Assembly (NCBI GenBank): GCA_965116865.1
Contig: OZ220727.1
Span: forward strand, 1,612,001 to 1,676,000
DNA: 64,000 nucleotides
Direction: 5' to 3'
Origin: Aldehydirespirator sp965116865
Lineage (GTDB): Bacteria; Actinomycetota; Acidimicrobiia; Acidimicrobiales; Aldehydirespiratoraceae
Shown here: positions 1 to 8,057 of the stretch, piece after piece
How the letters are laid out: the number at the start of each line of letters is the position of its first letter
Position numbering within the stretch: the stretch's first letter is position 1
Position numbers and translations under genes: made by a program
The notes under the pieces: model-generated
The model's database searches: none
Seen by the model: only the letters and a program-made list of their open reading frames with translations
Told to the model about the DNA's origin: nothing

Positions 1-889
1 CGTCGACGGCCACGAAGCCGCGGCCGTCCAACTCCACGCCGGCCGCGTCGAGCCCCAACTCCTCCGTTCGGGGCCGGCGACCCACAGCCACCACGACCAT
101 CTCCACGTCGACCTGCTTGCCCTCTCCGAAGGAGACGACGGTGCCGGAGCGGTCCGGGCGAGGCTCGTGGCCATGCACCGTCACGCCGGTGTGCATCTCG
201 ATCCCCCGCTTGCGGAACGACCTCCTCACTGCCTTGGCCACCTCGACGTCGCAGCCGGTCAGGATGTTGGGAAGGGCCTCCAGAACGGTTACCTCGGTTC
301 CCAGATCACCCATCATCGACGCGAATTCGCAGCCGATGGCGCCGCCACCGATGACGGCGGCCGAGGCGGGCAGCCGGTTGATCGAGAACAACTCGTCGGA
401 GGTCACCACCAGCTCACCGTCGACGTCGAAGCCCCCGATGGTCCGGGGCGTCGAACCCGTGGCCAGGATGATAGAGCCTCCGGAGAGGGCACGGTCGGAG
501 CCGTCGCCCGCCGCCGCCAGAACGGTTCCGGGCGGTCCCAGGGCGCCGACACCGGAATATACGGTCACCTTGCGCTGCCTCATCACCGACGACAGCCCGG
601 CCGCCATTTTGTCGATGACCTGCTGCTTGCGGTCCAGCACAGCGGACCAGTCGAGGCTGGGCTCGCCGACACGCACCCCGAAATCAGCCGCCCGGCCCAC
701 GGTGCGGTACACCGCAGCCGCCTCCAGGAGCTCCTTGGCCGGGATGCAGCCAACGTGCAGGCAGGTGCCGCCCACCTTGCCCTTCTCCACCACGGCAACG
801 TCGAGGCCCGCACTGGCGCCGTACAGGGCCGCCGCGTAGCCGCCCGGCCCGCCGCCGATGACGATCACGTCGTGGGCTGCGTCGCTCAC
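1..889 (-). CDS. lpdA: Dihydrolipoyl dehydrogenase (E3), C-terminus cut by window edge
   Basis: Flavoprotein that reoxidises dihydrolipoamide in the pyruvate and 2-oxoglutarate dehydrogenase complexes, passing electrons through FAD to NAD+. The GTG start is placed at 889 because the FAD dinucleotide motif GGGPGG follows at residues 12-17. The redox disulfide motif GTCLHVGC supplies Cys43 and Cys48. A second Rossmann motif (IGGGAIGCEFA) near residue 190 is the NAD-binding site. About 296 codons are visible; the family is about 460 residues, so the dimerisation domain lies outside the window. aceE (E1) lies 3.6 kb away on the other strand. Other flavoprotein disulfide reductases are possible, but the CLHVGC spacing fits E3. 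Confidence 0.9.
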   Translation of the reverse strand, partial: MSDAAHDVIVIGGGPGGYAAALYGASAGLDVAVVEKGKVGGTCLHVGCIPAKELLEAAAVYRTVGRAADFGVRVGEPSLDWSAVLDRKQQVIDKMAAGLSSVMRQRKVTVYSGVGALGPPGTVLAAAGDGSDRALSGGSIILATGSTPRTIGGFDVDGELVVTSDELFSINRLPASAAVIGGGAIGCEFASMMGDLGTEVTVLEALPNILTGCDVEVAKAVRRSFRKRGIEMHTGVTVHGHEPRPDRSGTVVSFGEGKQVDVEMVVVAVGRRPRTEELGLDAAGVELDGRGFVAVD

Positions 890-1008
890 AGAGCCTCCCA
901 CATCACAGCACGCCGTCGCCGATGGCGTGGATCGATCGGGTTGGGCCTCTCAGTGCCGCTCCCGCAACCTCCCGCGTCATGACGCGACCCTACCGGGATC
1001 CGCGCGCG

Positions 1009-1101
1009 TCAGTACCTGCCCGTCAGCGCCTGCACGGCGAAGGCCACCAGGATGGCGAGGCCGCACAACAGCGCGGCGAGAATCAACCCGCGAGTACTCA
1101 T
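1009..1101 (-). CDS. 30-residue single-TM peptide, coupled to the LapA-like gene
   Basis: A very short frame starting with MSTRGLILAALL and ending ALTGRY, almost entirely one predicted membrane helix. Its ATG overlaps the TGA of the upstream LapA-like gene in an ATGA arrangement, which favours translational coupling. No function is recognisable. It is supported by the exact overlap and hydrophobicity only. Confidence 0.4.
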   Translation of the reverse strand: MSTRGLILAALLCGLAILVAFAVQALTGRY

Positions 1102-1430
1102 GGTCGGCGTCGGCGGCCGCGACGGCGACGGCGACGGCCGGCCGCCCAGCCGAGGACCTCGGCGAGGAGTGCTCCGGCTACGGCCGCGACGACGATCACC
1201 GCCCACAACGGACCGTCCACCTCTACGAACCACCAAGTGACGGGCACCTCGCGGTCGTTCTGGACGACGAAGACGATCAGGGCGATCGCCACGGCCAGGG
1301 CAACGATCACGCCGGGCCGGATCGACAGCTTCCTGCCAGCAAGCCCGGCGCCGCGGCGGCCGGACTCGGCAGCGCTCGCCGATCCGGCATCGAAGGATCC
1401 GGGACCGGGGGGTGTCGAGTCGTCGTTCAC
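1098..1430 (-). CDS. LapA/DUF1049-type small inner-membrane protein
   Basis: 110 residues with two hydrophobic helices (about 37-55 and 74-93) separated by a short loop containing the VVQNDREVPVTWWFVEV signature seen in LapA/DUF1049 proteins, where an FxxQN motif follows helix 1. The N-terminal 35 residues are hydrophilic and the C-terminal 18 are almost all arginine. In proteobacteria LapA helps lipopolysaccharide assembly; the role in actinobacteria is unknown. It overlaps the downstream 30-residue peptide gene by 4 bp. Confidence 0.65.
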   Translation of the reverse strand: MNDDSTPPGPGSFDAGSASAAESGRRGAGLAGRKLSIRPGVIVALAVAIALIVFVVQNDREVPVTWWFVEVDGPLWAVIVVAAVAGALLAEVLGWAAGRRRRRRGRRRRP

Positions 1431-1917
1431 GTCAGCCTGCGCCTCTCTGTCCGGGCCGCTTTCCCATCCGGGCCGCTGAGATGCTAGACCAACCGCAGTA
1501 TCCTTTCACCGCCGTGTGGCGGGTGGGTCTTCCGACATCCGGGCCGCTGAGATGCTAGACCAACCTCAGTGGTACAGCCATGCACGCAGCCGTCACCGCG
1601 CCTGACCCGGCCCTCCCCGACCCCGTCGGCGGCACAGCGGTGCATGCAGCCGTGACCGACGCCAAACACAACGGGCGCAGAGCCGTCCGCACAACTCCCG
1701 ACTGTTCGCACGTGCATGCAGCCGCGACCAGCACCAAACACAACGAGACACGGACCGCAGCCACGCCAGCCGACTCCTCAGCGAAAAACCCGCAGGCAAC
1801 CAGCACCAAACACAACGAGACACGGACCGCGGCCACGCCAGCCGACTCCTCAGCGAAAAACCCGCAGGCAACCAGCACCAAACACAACGAGACACGGACC
1901 GCGGGCATGGGGCAGGC
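1431..1917. repeat. Gene-free stretch made of two repeat-spacer-repeat blocks
   Basis: Block 1: a 30-bp sequence (starts CATCCGGGCCGCTG) occurs at 1465-1494 and 1536-1565, 71 bp apart, around a unique 41-bp spacer. Block 2: a 34-bp sequence (starts ACCAGCACCAAACAC) occurs at 1727, 1799 and 1871, exactly 72 bp apart, with the same 38-bp spacer twice. Block 2 runs up to the GTG of the next gene. I see no convincing gene here; long antisense frames are a by-product of GC bias. Confidence 0.8.
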
Positions 1918-2826
1918 GTGCGCGTAGCCGTAACCGGCGCCACCGGGCTCATCGGACGGGCCGTGGTCGAGCGCTTGGCCTCCGACGGGCACCAGACGGT
2001 GCGGGTAGCGAGGTCGGCCGGGCCGCCCGACCGGCAGGGATCGACCGTGAACTGGGATCCCGCCGGCGGCCGGATCGAGGTCGAAGCATTGGAGGGCCTC
2101 GACGCGGTGGTGCATCTGGCCGGCGAGCCGATCGCTGCCCGGCGCTGGTCGCACGAGCAGAAACGGCGGATAGCCGACAGCCGGACACGGGGCACCGCGC
2201 TGCTGGCCGACGCGTTGGCCCGCCTCGACCAGCCGCCCGGCGTACTGGTCTCGGCATCGGCCGTCGGCTACTACGGCGACCGGGGCGACGAACGCCTCGA
2301 CGAGTCGTCCAGCGGCGGGCGCGGCTTCCTGGCCGGGGTGTGCCGCGACTGGGAGGCGGCCGCCGACCCGGCCCGCGAGTCCGGCATCCGGGTCGTCCAT
2401 CCCCGTACGGGCGTGGTGTTGAGCCGGTCGGGGGGCGCGCTGGGCGAGATGCTCCCCTTCTTCCGGCTCGGGCTCGGCGGTCGGATCGGGAGCGGCCGCC
2501 AGTGGATGAGTTGGATCACGCTGCACGACGAGGTCGAGGCTTTGGCGTGGCTGCTGAACGACGATGTGGAGGGGCCGGTGAACCTGACCGCGCCGGAGCC
2601 GGTCACCAATCGCGAGTTCGCCGCGGCTCTGGGGCGTGCCCTGCACCGCCCGACCCTGCTGCCCACCCCCAAGCCGGCCCTGCGGGCCCGGCTCGGCCGC
2701 GAGCTCGCCGAAGCCCTGCTCTACAGCAGCACCCGAGTCGAGCCCTCCCTGCTGGCCGGCCGAGGATTCCGCTTCGCCCATCCCGACATCGCCACCGGCC
2801 TGGCGGCCGTGCTGGCCACGGGCTGA
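1918..2826 (+). CDS. TIGR01777/SDR39U1-type NAD(P)-binding epimerase-like protein
   Basis: 302 residues with the extended short-chain dehydrogenase fold. The N-terminal motif VTGATGLIGRAV binds the dinucleotide and LVSASAVGYYGDRGD holds the catalytic-type Tyr region typical of TIGR01777 (YfcH-like) proteins; the C-terminal DUF1731-type region (LPTPKPALR, ending FRFAHPDIATGLAAVL) is complete. Substrate and role are not known for this family. The start is GTG at 1918, directly after the repeat block, with no clear ribosome-binding site. Confidence 0.85.
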   Translation: MRVAVTGATGLIGRAVVERLASDGHQTVRVARSAGPPDRQGSTVNWDPAGGRIEVEALEGLDAVVHLAGEPIAARRWSHEQKRRIADSRTRGTALLADALARLDQPPGVLVSASAVGYYGDRGDERLDESSSGGRGFLAGVCRDWEAAADPARESGIRVVHPRTGVVLSRSGGALGEMLPFFRLGLGGRIGSGRQWMSWITLHDEVEALAWLLNDDVEGPVNLTAPEPVTNREFAAALGRALHRPTLLPTPKPALRARLGRELAEALLYSSTRVEPSLLAGRGFRFAHPDIATGLAAVLATG

Positions 2827-2877
2827 TGCAGGCATCTGTGGACTTCCGTCTGGAGCCTGAAGGATTGATAGCGGAGT

Positions 2878-2905
2878 TTCATGATCTTTGAGAAAGAATC
2901 ATGAA
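2878..2905. promoter_or_regulatory. 8-bp inverted repeat upstream of promoter
   Basis: TTCATGAT and ATCATGAA form a perfect inverted repeat around a 12-bp centre, in an AT-rich island just before the promoter at 2912. It could be an operator for the coiled-coil protein gene, or the end of the upstream transcript. Binding factor unknown. Confidence 0.4.
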
Positions 2906-2911
2906 TTAGCA

Positions 2912-2940
2912 TTGCACAGCACTTTGATTCATGGTAGACT
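2912..2940 (+). promoter_or_regulatory. Sigma-70-type promoter giving a leaderless transcript
   Basis: TTGCAC (2912-2917) and TAGACT (2935-2940) are separated by 17 bp. The -10 box ends 6 bp before the GTG at 2947, so transcription should start on or next to the start codon. Leaderless mRNAs are common in actinobacteria. Confidence 0.6.
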
Positions 2941-2946
2941 GGCTGC

Positions 2947-3381
2947 GTGGCGGCATCCGAAGCGTTCAGCATCCAAGAAGAGGGCGCCGCGGCCGCCGTC
3001 CATATGGAGGACGCGGCGGCGGCAGCCGTGCCGAGGTCGAGTGCTGCGCCGCAACTCAGGACCCAGCTCGTTCCCATCGCGCATCTGGTCGCGCTCGTCT
3101 TGGGCGTGTTCGCGATCATCTGGAACCAGCAGCAGTCCATTGACGGCCTGCGGACCGAGCTGCGCGCCGAGATCATCCGCGTCGAGTCCGGGCTGGGCGC
3201 CGAGATCATCCGCGTCGAGTCCGGGCTGGGCGCCGAGATCGGCGGACTGCGCGCCGACGTGTCCGAGAACGGTCAGCGCCTGGCCCGCATCGAGGGCTTC
3301 CTCGGGATCGGCACTCCGGACGCCCGCACGACAGAAAGACACGGCCCGGAGCCGGCCGGCGGCCCCGGACCCGCGGACTGA
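2947..3381 (+). CDS. Small membrane protein with short coiled-coil repeat
   Basis: 144 residues. An alanine-rich cytoplasmic N-terminus (1-40) is followed by one hydrophobic helix (about 45-60, LVALVLGVFAIIW) and a heptad-like region in which LGAEIIRVESG is directly repeated. This resembles short one-TM coiled-coil proteins that form oligomers, but I do not recognise the family. The GTG start is supported by the leaderless promoter. The last 20 residues are low-complexity and enter a repeat block. Confidence 0.55.
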   Translation: MAASEAFSIQEEGAAAAVHMEDAAAAAVPRSSAAPQLRTQLVPIAHLVALVLGVFAIIWNQQQSIDGLRTELRAEIIRVESGLGAEIIRVESGLGAEIGGLRADVSENGQRLARIEGFLGIGTPDARTTERHGPEPAGGPGPAD

Positions 3382-3475
3382 GCGTCGGCATTCCACCAAC
3401 GTCACAGCCCACGCCCCCGACCCGCCAGCGTCTCCGTCCGGCCCCGCGGACTGAGCGTCGGCATTCCACCAACTA
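3370..3475. repeat. Repeat-spacer-repeat, period 73
   Basis: A 31-bp sequence (contains GACTGAGCGTCGGCATTCC) at the 3' end of the coiled-coil protein gene recurs 73 bp downstream, with a different sequence of about 42 bp between the copies. The first copy contains the gene's stop codon. Confidence 0.7.
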
Positions 3476-3529
3476 CTCACAGGTCGCCTCAGGGGCTGCG
3501 CGGACAGGCACACACAAGCGAGCCGGACA

Positions 3530-3712
3530 GTTGAGAATGCTGGCGATATCAGTGCTGCATCTCACCGCGCGCACCCGAGGCGCGGCGGCGGGGTTGGGGC
3601 GGGTTGAGAATGCTGGCGATATCAGTGCTGCATCTCACCGCGCGCACCCGAGGCGCGGCGGCGGGGTTGGGGCGGGTTGAGAATGCTGGCGATATCAGTG
3701 CTGCATCTCACC
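3530..3712. repeat. Repeat-spacer array, 37 bp x3 with 36-bp spacers
   Basis: A 37-bp sequence containing an imperfect palindrome centred on GATATC (TGAGA at one end, TCTCA at the other) occurs at 3530, 3603 and 3676, period 73, separated by the same GC-rich 36-bp spacer. The rest of the gap 3382-3794 contains the preceding repeat block and nothing else I can identify. Confidence 0.8.
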
Positions 3713-3794
3713 TGCCCGCGCGCTCTTGTCGATGCTGCCCAGCTCACGGCACAACGACTTTGAGTTTCGACGACCAGCCGCAGGCTGAGGACAG

Positions 3795-4379
3795 CTACCG
3801 GCCGCGGCGGGAGATCTGGTCGGAGGCGGCCGCGAACGCGAGCCGGTCGACGATCTCGTTCCATTCGTCGCCGGAGTGACCCTTCACCCAACGGAACGAG
3901 ACCGCGCCGGGCCGGGACAGGTACAGCTCGATCAGCGGCTCCCAGAGATCCCGGTTGGCCACCGGCTTCTTGTTGGCGTTGCGCCAGCCCCGCCGCTTCC
4001 AGCCCTCGTACCAGCGGTCGCGGAAACAGTTGACGACGTAGGCCGAGTCCGACACCACAATGACCGGACCGTCCAGCTCGCGCAGCGCATCCAGTGCCGC
4101 CTGCAGCTCCATTCGCTGGTTGGTGGTGTGCGGATCGGCGCCGCAGACCCAATCGCCGCCGGGCACCGCCCAGGCCCAGCCCCCCGGCCCCGGGTTGCCC
4201 AGGCACGCACCGTCGGTGTAGACGACTGTGGACTCGTCAGCGGATCCGGCAGCAGACCCAGCAGCGGCGGAGTCAGCGACAAGTCCTGGAAGGGGCTCGA
4301 CGTCGGCCTGCACGAACCGGCCGCCGAACGTCCCAGCGGCGGAGTCAGCGACAAGTCCTGGAAGGGGCTCGGCAGCCAT
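3795..4379 (-). CDS. rnhA: Ribonuclease HI
   Basis: Cleaves the RNA strand of RNA-DNA hybrids. The four metal-binding carboxylates are visible: Asp56 (VYTDGACLGNPGPGGW), Glu91 (QRMELQAAL), Asp111 (VVSDSAYV) and Asp178 (NEIVDRLA), with His168 in the KGHSGDEWNE loop. The catalytic domain occupies residues about 50-190. The first 50 residues are not part of the fold: they contain the peptide EPLPGLVADSAA twice because a repeat-spacer-repeat lies inside the 5' end. An alternative start nearer residue 48 would give a normal-length enzyme. Confidence 0.88.
   Translation of the reverse strand: MAAEPLPGLVADSAAGTFGGRFVQADVEPLPGLVADSAAAGSAAGSADESTVVYTDGACLGNPGPGGWAWAVPGGDWVCGADPHTTNQRMELQAALDALRELDGPVIVVSDSAYVVNCFRDRWYEGWKRRGWRNANKKPVANRDLWEPLIELYLSRPGAVSFRWVKGHSGDEWNEIVDRLAFAAASDQISRRGR
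4262..4371. repeat. In-gene repeat-spacer-repeat (38/34 bp) in rnhA
   Basis: A 38-bp sequence (starts CAGCGGCGGAGTC) at 4262-4299 and 4334-4371 flanks a unique 34-bp segment, period 72. Because 72 is a multiple of three, the rnhA frame stays open. Confidence 0.8.
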
Positions 4380-4516
4380 GCCCCGAATGATCGCACGTCG
4401 GCGCCCCGAGGGCGCGGAGGCATCCTTTGCTGCACCCGACCAGCCGCCGAATCACTGCGAAGACCGCCATCGGCGCACCGAGGTCGCAGAGGCGCCGTTT
4501 GCTGCCATCATGGAGA

Positions 4517-7252
4517 GTGGTGGCCGACAACTTCCTGCGCCAGCTTCCCGACATCGACCCAGCCGAGACCCAGGAATGGATCGACTCGCTGGACGCCATC
4601 ATCGCGGCCGAAGGCCGGGAGCGGGCCCGCTACATCGTGGCCAAACTCCTCGAACGCTCCAACGAGCAGCGGGTGGGCGTGCCGCCTACCACGTCCACGC
4701 CCTACATCAACACCATCCCCGCCTCCGAGCAGCCCTTCTTCCCCGGCGACGAGCAGGTCGAGAGACGCATCCGCCGCTTCATACGCTGGAACGCGGCGGC
4801 GATGGTCATCCGGGCCAACAAGGCGGCCGACGGGATCGGCGGCCACCTGTCCACGTTCGCCTCGTCGGCATCCCTGTACGAGGTGGGCTTCAACCACTTC
4901 TTCAAGGGCAAGGACGACGGTCTGGTCGGAGACCACATCTACTTCCAGGGCCACGCCGCTCCCGGCGTGTACGCCCGGGCCTACCTGGAGGGCCGCCTGA
5001 GCGAACAGGAACTCGACAACTTCCGGATGGAGGTCGGCGGCAACGGCCTGTCGGGCTACCCCCATCCCCGGCTGATGCCCGACTTCTGGGAGTATCCGAC
5101 AGTATCGATGGGGCTCGGGCCGATCAACTCCATCTACCACGCCCGCTTCAACCGGTACACGCACAACCGCCGTATCGACGACACGTCGGCCAGCACGGTG
5201 TGGTGCTTCCTGGGAGACGGCGAGTGCGACGAGCCCGAGACTCTGGGCGCCATCGCCCTCGCCGGCCGCAACGACCTCGACAACCTCAAGTGGGTGGTCA
5301 ACTGCAACCTCCAGCGCCTCGACGGCCCGGTGCGCGGCAACGGCAAGGTCATCCAGGAACTCGAGGGGGTGTTCCGCGGCGCCGGCTGGAACGTGATCAA
5401 GGTGATCTGGGGCACCCGGTGGGACGAACTGCTGATGCGCGACACCGACGGCGCCCTGCTCAACAAGATGGCCACCACCGTCGACGGCGAATACCAGCGC
5501 TACGCGGTGGAAGCGGGCGCCTACATCCGGGAGCACTTCTTCGGTCCCGACCCCCGCCTGCGCAAGCTCGTCGAGCACCTGAGCGACGAGGACCTCCGGG
5601 TCCTGCCACGGGGAGGCCACGACTACCAGAAGGTGTACGCCGCCTTCAAGGCCGCCACCGAGGTGAAGGGCCAGCCCACCGTCATCCTGGCCAAGACCAT
5701 CAAGGGATGGACCCTCGGCGAGGGGTTCGAGGGCCGCAATGCCACACACCAGATCAAGAAGATGACCGCACCGCAGCTGATGGAGCTGCGGACGAGGCTG
5801 CACATGGAGAACGAGATCGACGAGGCAGACCTCGCCGACGGGATCCCGCCCTACTACCGGCCGCCTCCCGACTCTCCGGAGATCCGCTACATGATGGACC
5901 GCCGCCGTGCCCTCGACGGCGCGGTGCCCCGCCGGGTGGTGCGGGACCGGCGACCCGTCACGCTCCCCGCCGACGGTCCGTTCCTCGACATGCGCAAGGG
6001 CTCCGGAGGGCGCGAGGTCTCGACGACGATGGCCTTCACGGCGCTGCTGCGCGACCTGATGCGCGACCAGCGCTTCGGGCGGCGGGTCGTGCCGATCGTG
6101 CCGGACGAGGCCCGCACCTTCGGCATGGACTCGCTGTTTCGAGAGTTCCGCATCTATGCGCCTCACGGCCAGCTCTACGAGCCGGTGGACCACGATCTGC
6201 TGCTGAGCTACAGCGAGTCGACCGACGGCCAGATCCTCGAGGAGGGAATAACCGAGTGCGGTTCGCTGGCCAGCTGGCTGGCCGCGGCCACCTCCTACGC
6301 CAACCTCGGCGTGCCCATGGTGCCCTTCCTGGCCTTGTACTCGATGTTCGGCTTCCAGCGGGTCGGCGACTCGATCTGGGCCGCGGCCGACGCCCGCGCC
6401 CGCGGCTTCCTGATCGGCGCGACAGCGGGGCGCACAACGCTGCTGGGCGAGGGACTCCAGCACCAGGACGGCCACAGCCACGTCCTGGCCTCGACGGTGC
6501 CCGCCTGCGAGGCATACGACCCGGCCTTCGCCTACGAACTGGGAGCCGTCATCGACGAGGGTCTTCGCCGGATGTACCCGCCGGAGGCCGCCGACGGCGA
6601 CGACGTCTTCTACTACATCACCGTCTACAACGAGAACTACGAGCAGCCGCCCCGCCCCGACCACGTGACTGAGGCCGACATCATCAGCGGCCTGTACAAG
6701 TTCGACGACGGGCCGGACAGCAGCAGGCGCCGAGCCACCGTCCTGTTCTCGGGCGCGTCGGTGGGAGCGGCGCTGGCGGCCCAGGCGATGCTGGCCGAAC
6801 ATCACGACACCTCGGCCGAGCTGTGGAGCGCAACCTCATACCAGCGGCTTCGACGCGACGCCCTCGACGTCGAGCGCCGCAACCGGCTGCATCCCGGCAG
6901 CGAGCCCGCGGTAGCGCCGGTGACCCGGAAACTGTCCGACTCTGACGGACCGATCGTGGCCGTGACCGACTTCATGACCCTGGTCCCCGACCAGATCGCC
7001 CGCTTCGCTCCGAGGCCGCTGCACGTGCTCGGTACCGACGGCTTCGGCCGCTCCGACAACCGCGACGAGCTGCGGCGCTTCTTCGAGGTGGACGCGGCCC
7101 ACATCGTGGTGGCCACGTTGTCGGCCCTGATGGAGTCGGGGGAGGCGTCGCCCGACGAGGTCTCGGCCGCTATCGACCGCTACGGCATCGACGCAGACCG
7201 CGACCACCCCGGCCACCCCGACGCCGGCGCACGTCTATCCTACGCTCGGTGA
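4517..7252 (+). CDS. aceE: Pyruvate dehydrogenase E1 component, homodimeric
   Basis: Thiamine-diphosphate enzyme that decarboxylates pyruvate and acetylates the lipoyl group of E2. 911 residues, close to actinobacterial AceE. The ThDP motif GDGECDEPE begins at residue 233 and ends with NCN at 262-264; RWNAAAMVIRAN and NHFFKGKDDG are strongly conserved in the family. The frame is open upstream to a TTG at 4427, but homology begins with DNFLRQLPDIDPAETQEW, so I choose the GTG at 4517 (GTG at 4520 is equally possible). It is divergent from rnhA and overlaps the next gene by GTGA. E3 may be the lpdA at the left edge. Confidence 0.93.
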   Translation: MVADNFLRQLPDIDPAETQEWIDSLDAIIAAEGRERARYIVAKLLERSNEQRVGVPPTTSTPYINTIPASEQPFFPGDEQVERRIRRFIRWNAAAMVIRANKAADGIGGHLSTFASSASLYEVGFNHFFKGKDDGLVGDHIYFQGHAAPGVYARAYLEGRLSEQELDNFRMEVGGNGLSGYPHPRLMPDFWEYPTVSMGLGPINSIYHARFNRYTHNRRIDDTSASTVWCFLGDGECDEPETLGAIALAGRNDLDNLKWVVNCNLQRLDGPVRGNGKVIQELEGVFRGAGWNVIKVIWGTRWDELLMRDTDGALLNKMATTVDGEYQRYAVEAGAYIREHFFGPDPRLRKLVEHLSDEDLRVLPRGGHDYQKVYAAFKAATEVKGQPTVILAKTIKGWTLGEGFEGRNATHQIKKMTAPQLMELRTRLHMENEIDEADLADGIPPYYRPPPDSPEIRYMMDRRRALDGAVPRRVVRDRRPVTLPADGPFLDMRKGSGGREVSTTMAFTALLRDLMRDQRFGRRVVPIVPDEARTFGMDSLFREFRIYAPHGQLYEPVDHDLLLSYSESTDGQILEEGITECGSLASWLAAATSYANLGVPMVPFLALYSMFGFQRVGDSIWAAADARARGFLIGATAGRTTLLGEGLQHQDGHSHVLASTVPACEAYDPAFAYELGAVIDEGLRRMYPPEAADGDDVFYYITVYNENYEQPPRPDHVTEADIISGLYKFDDGPDSSRRRATVLFSGASVGAALAAQAMLAEHHDTSAELWSATSYQRLRRDALDVERRNRLHPGSEPAVAPVTRKLSDSDGPIVAVTDFMTLVPDQIARFAPRPLHVLGTDGFGRSDNRDELRRFFEVDAAHIVVATLSALMESGEASPDEVSAAIDRYGIDADRDHPGHPDAGARLSYAR

Positions 7253-7893
7253 CTGACGCGGACCGGGCGATCAACACGAAGCGGGCGCCGGGCAGGACAC
7301 GAGCGCGACAGGTCGGGACAGGCACCCTGGCGGTCACCGGCAACGCCGCCGCCGACCGTCTGCTCAACACCGACCCCCTGGCTCTGCTGCTGGGGATGCT
7401 GCTCGACCAGCAGATCCCCCTGGAGTGGGCGTTCATGGGGCCCTACCGCCTGGCCGAGCGGCTCGAAGCCGGGTTGGACGCCCGCAACATCGCCGAGCGG
7501 GATCCAGACGACTTCGCGGCCCTGGTGAGGGCCAAGCCGGCGCTGCACCGATTCCCGAGTTCGATGGCCAATCGCATGCAGTCCCTGTGCCGCCACGTCG
7601 TCGATCGCTACGACGGCGACGCCGCCGCGGTCTGGGCCGGCGCCGCCACCGGGGAGGAGCTCTTCCGAAGACTGCGGCACCTTCCCGGCTACGGGGACGA
7701 GAAGGCCCGGATCCTGACAGCGGTCCTGGCCAAGCGCTTCGGTGTCCGTCCCAAAGGCTGGGAGGCGCAGGCCGGAGCCTTCGCCGACGGCGAGCCGCGG
7801 TCGGTGGCCGATATCGACAGCCTGGACGCGTTGCAACGGGTGCGGGCATGGAAGAAAGAGCAGAAGGCCCGAGGCAAGGGGAAGGACGAATGA
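7249..7893 (+). CDS. HhH-GPD-type base-excision repair protein (TIGR03252-like)
   Basis: 214 residues resembling the uncharacterised actinobacterial HhH-GPD family related to DNA glycosylases. It has the LLGMLLDQQIPLEWAF helix, and the helix-hairpin-helix segment LPGYGDEKARILTAVLAKRF at about 145-165. The Asp expected in catalytic glycosylases is not obvious, so the chemistry is uncertain. The GTG start overlaps the aceE stop (GTGA), indicating an operon. Its 3' end lies inside a 72-bp repeat array. Confidence 0.8.
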   Translation: MTDADRAINTKRAPGRTRARQVGTGTLAVTGNAAADRLLNTDPLALLLGMLLDQQIPLEWAFMGPYRLAERLEAGLDARNIAERDPDDFAALVRAKPALHRFPSSMANRMQSLCRHVVDRYDGDAAAVWAGAATGEELFRRLRHLPGYGDEKARILTAVLAKRFGVRPKGWEAQAGAFADGEPRSVADIDSLDALQRVRAWKKEQKARGKGKDE

Positions 7894-8057
7894 GAACCCG
7901 GCTCCTGACGCGTGCGGGGATCGTCGATCACGATGCGCACCGACCAGAAGGGGAAGGACGAATGAGAACCCGGCTCCTGACGCGTGCGGGGATCGTCGAT
8001 CACGATGCGCACCGACCAGAAGGGGAAGGACGAATGAGAACCCGGCTCCTGACGCGT
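7876..8057. repeat. Repeat-spacer array, 38 bp x3 with 34-bp spacers
   Basis: A 38-bp sequence containing GGGGAAGGACGAATGAGAAC begins at 7876, 7948 and 8020 (period 72) with an identical 34-bp spacer between copies. Each copy holds the ribosome-binding site and ATG of the next gene, so that start is present three times (7890, 7962, 8034). The first copy overlaps the stop codon of the HhH-GPD gene. Confidence 0.85.

Noticed and set aside
1555..2835. Long minus-strand open frame opposite the epimerase gene
   Set aside because: It is antisense to a gene with clear family motifs and its C-terminal half is only the translated 72-bp repeat.
4427..4516. Upstream TTG start for aceE
   Set aside because: Extra 30 residues show no similarity to AceE proteins; GTG at 4517 fits the family length.
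7890..8033. Earlier ATG starts of the redoxin lipoprotein
   Set aside because: They would put the lipobox about 70 residues from the start; they are copies made by the repeat array.
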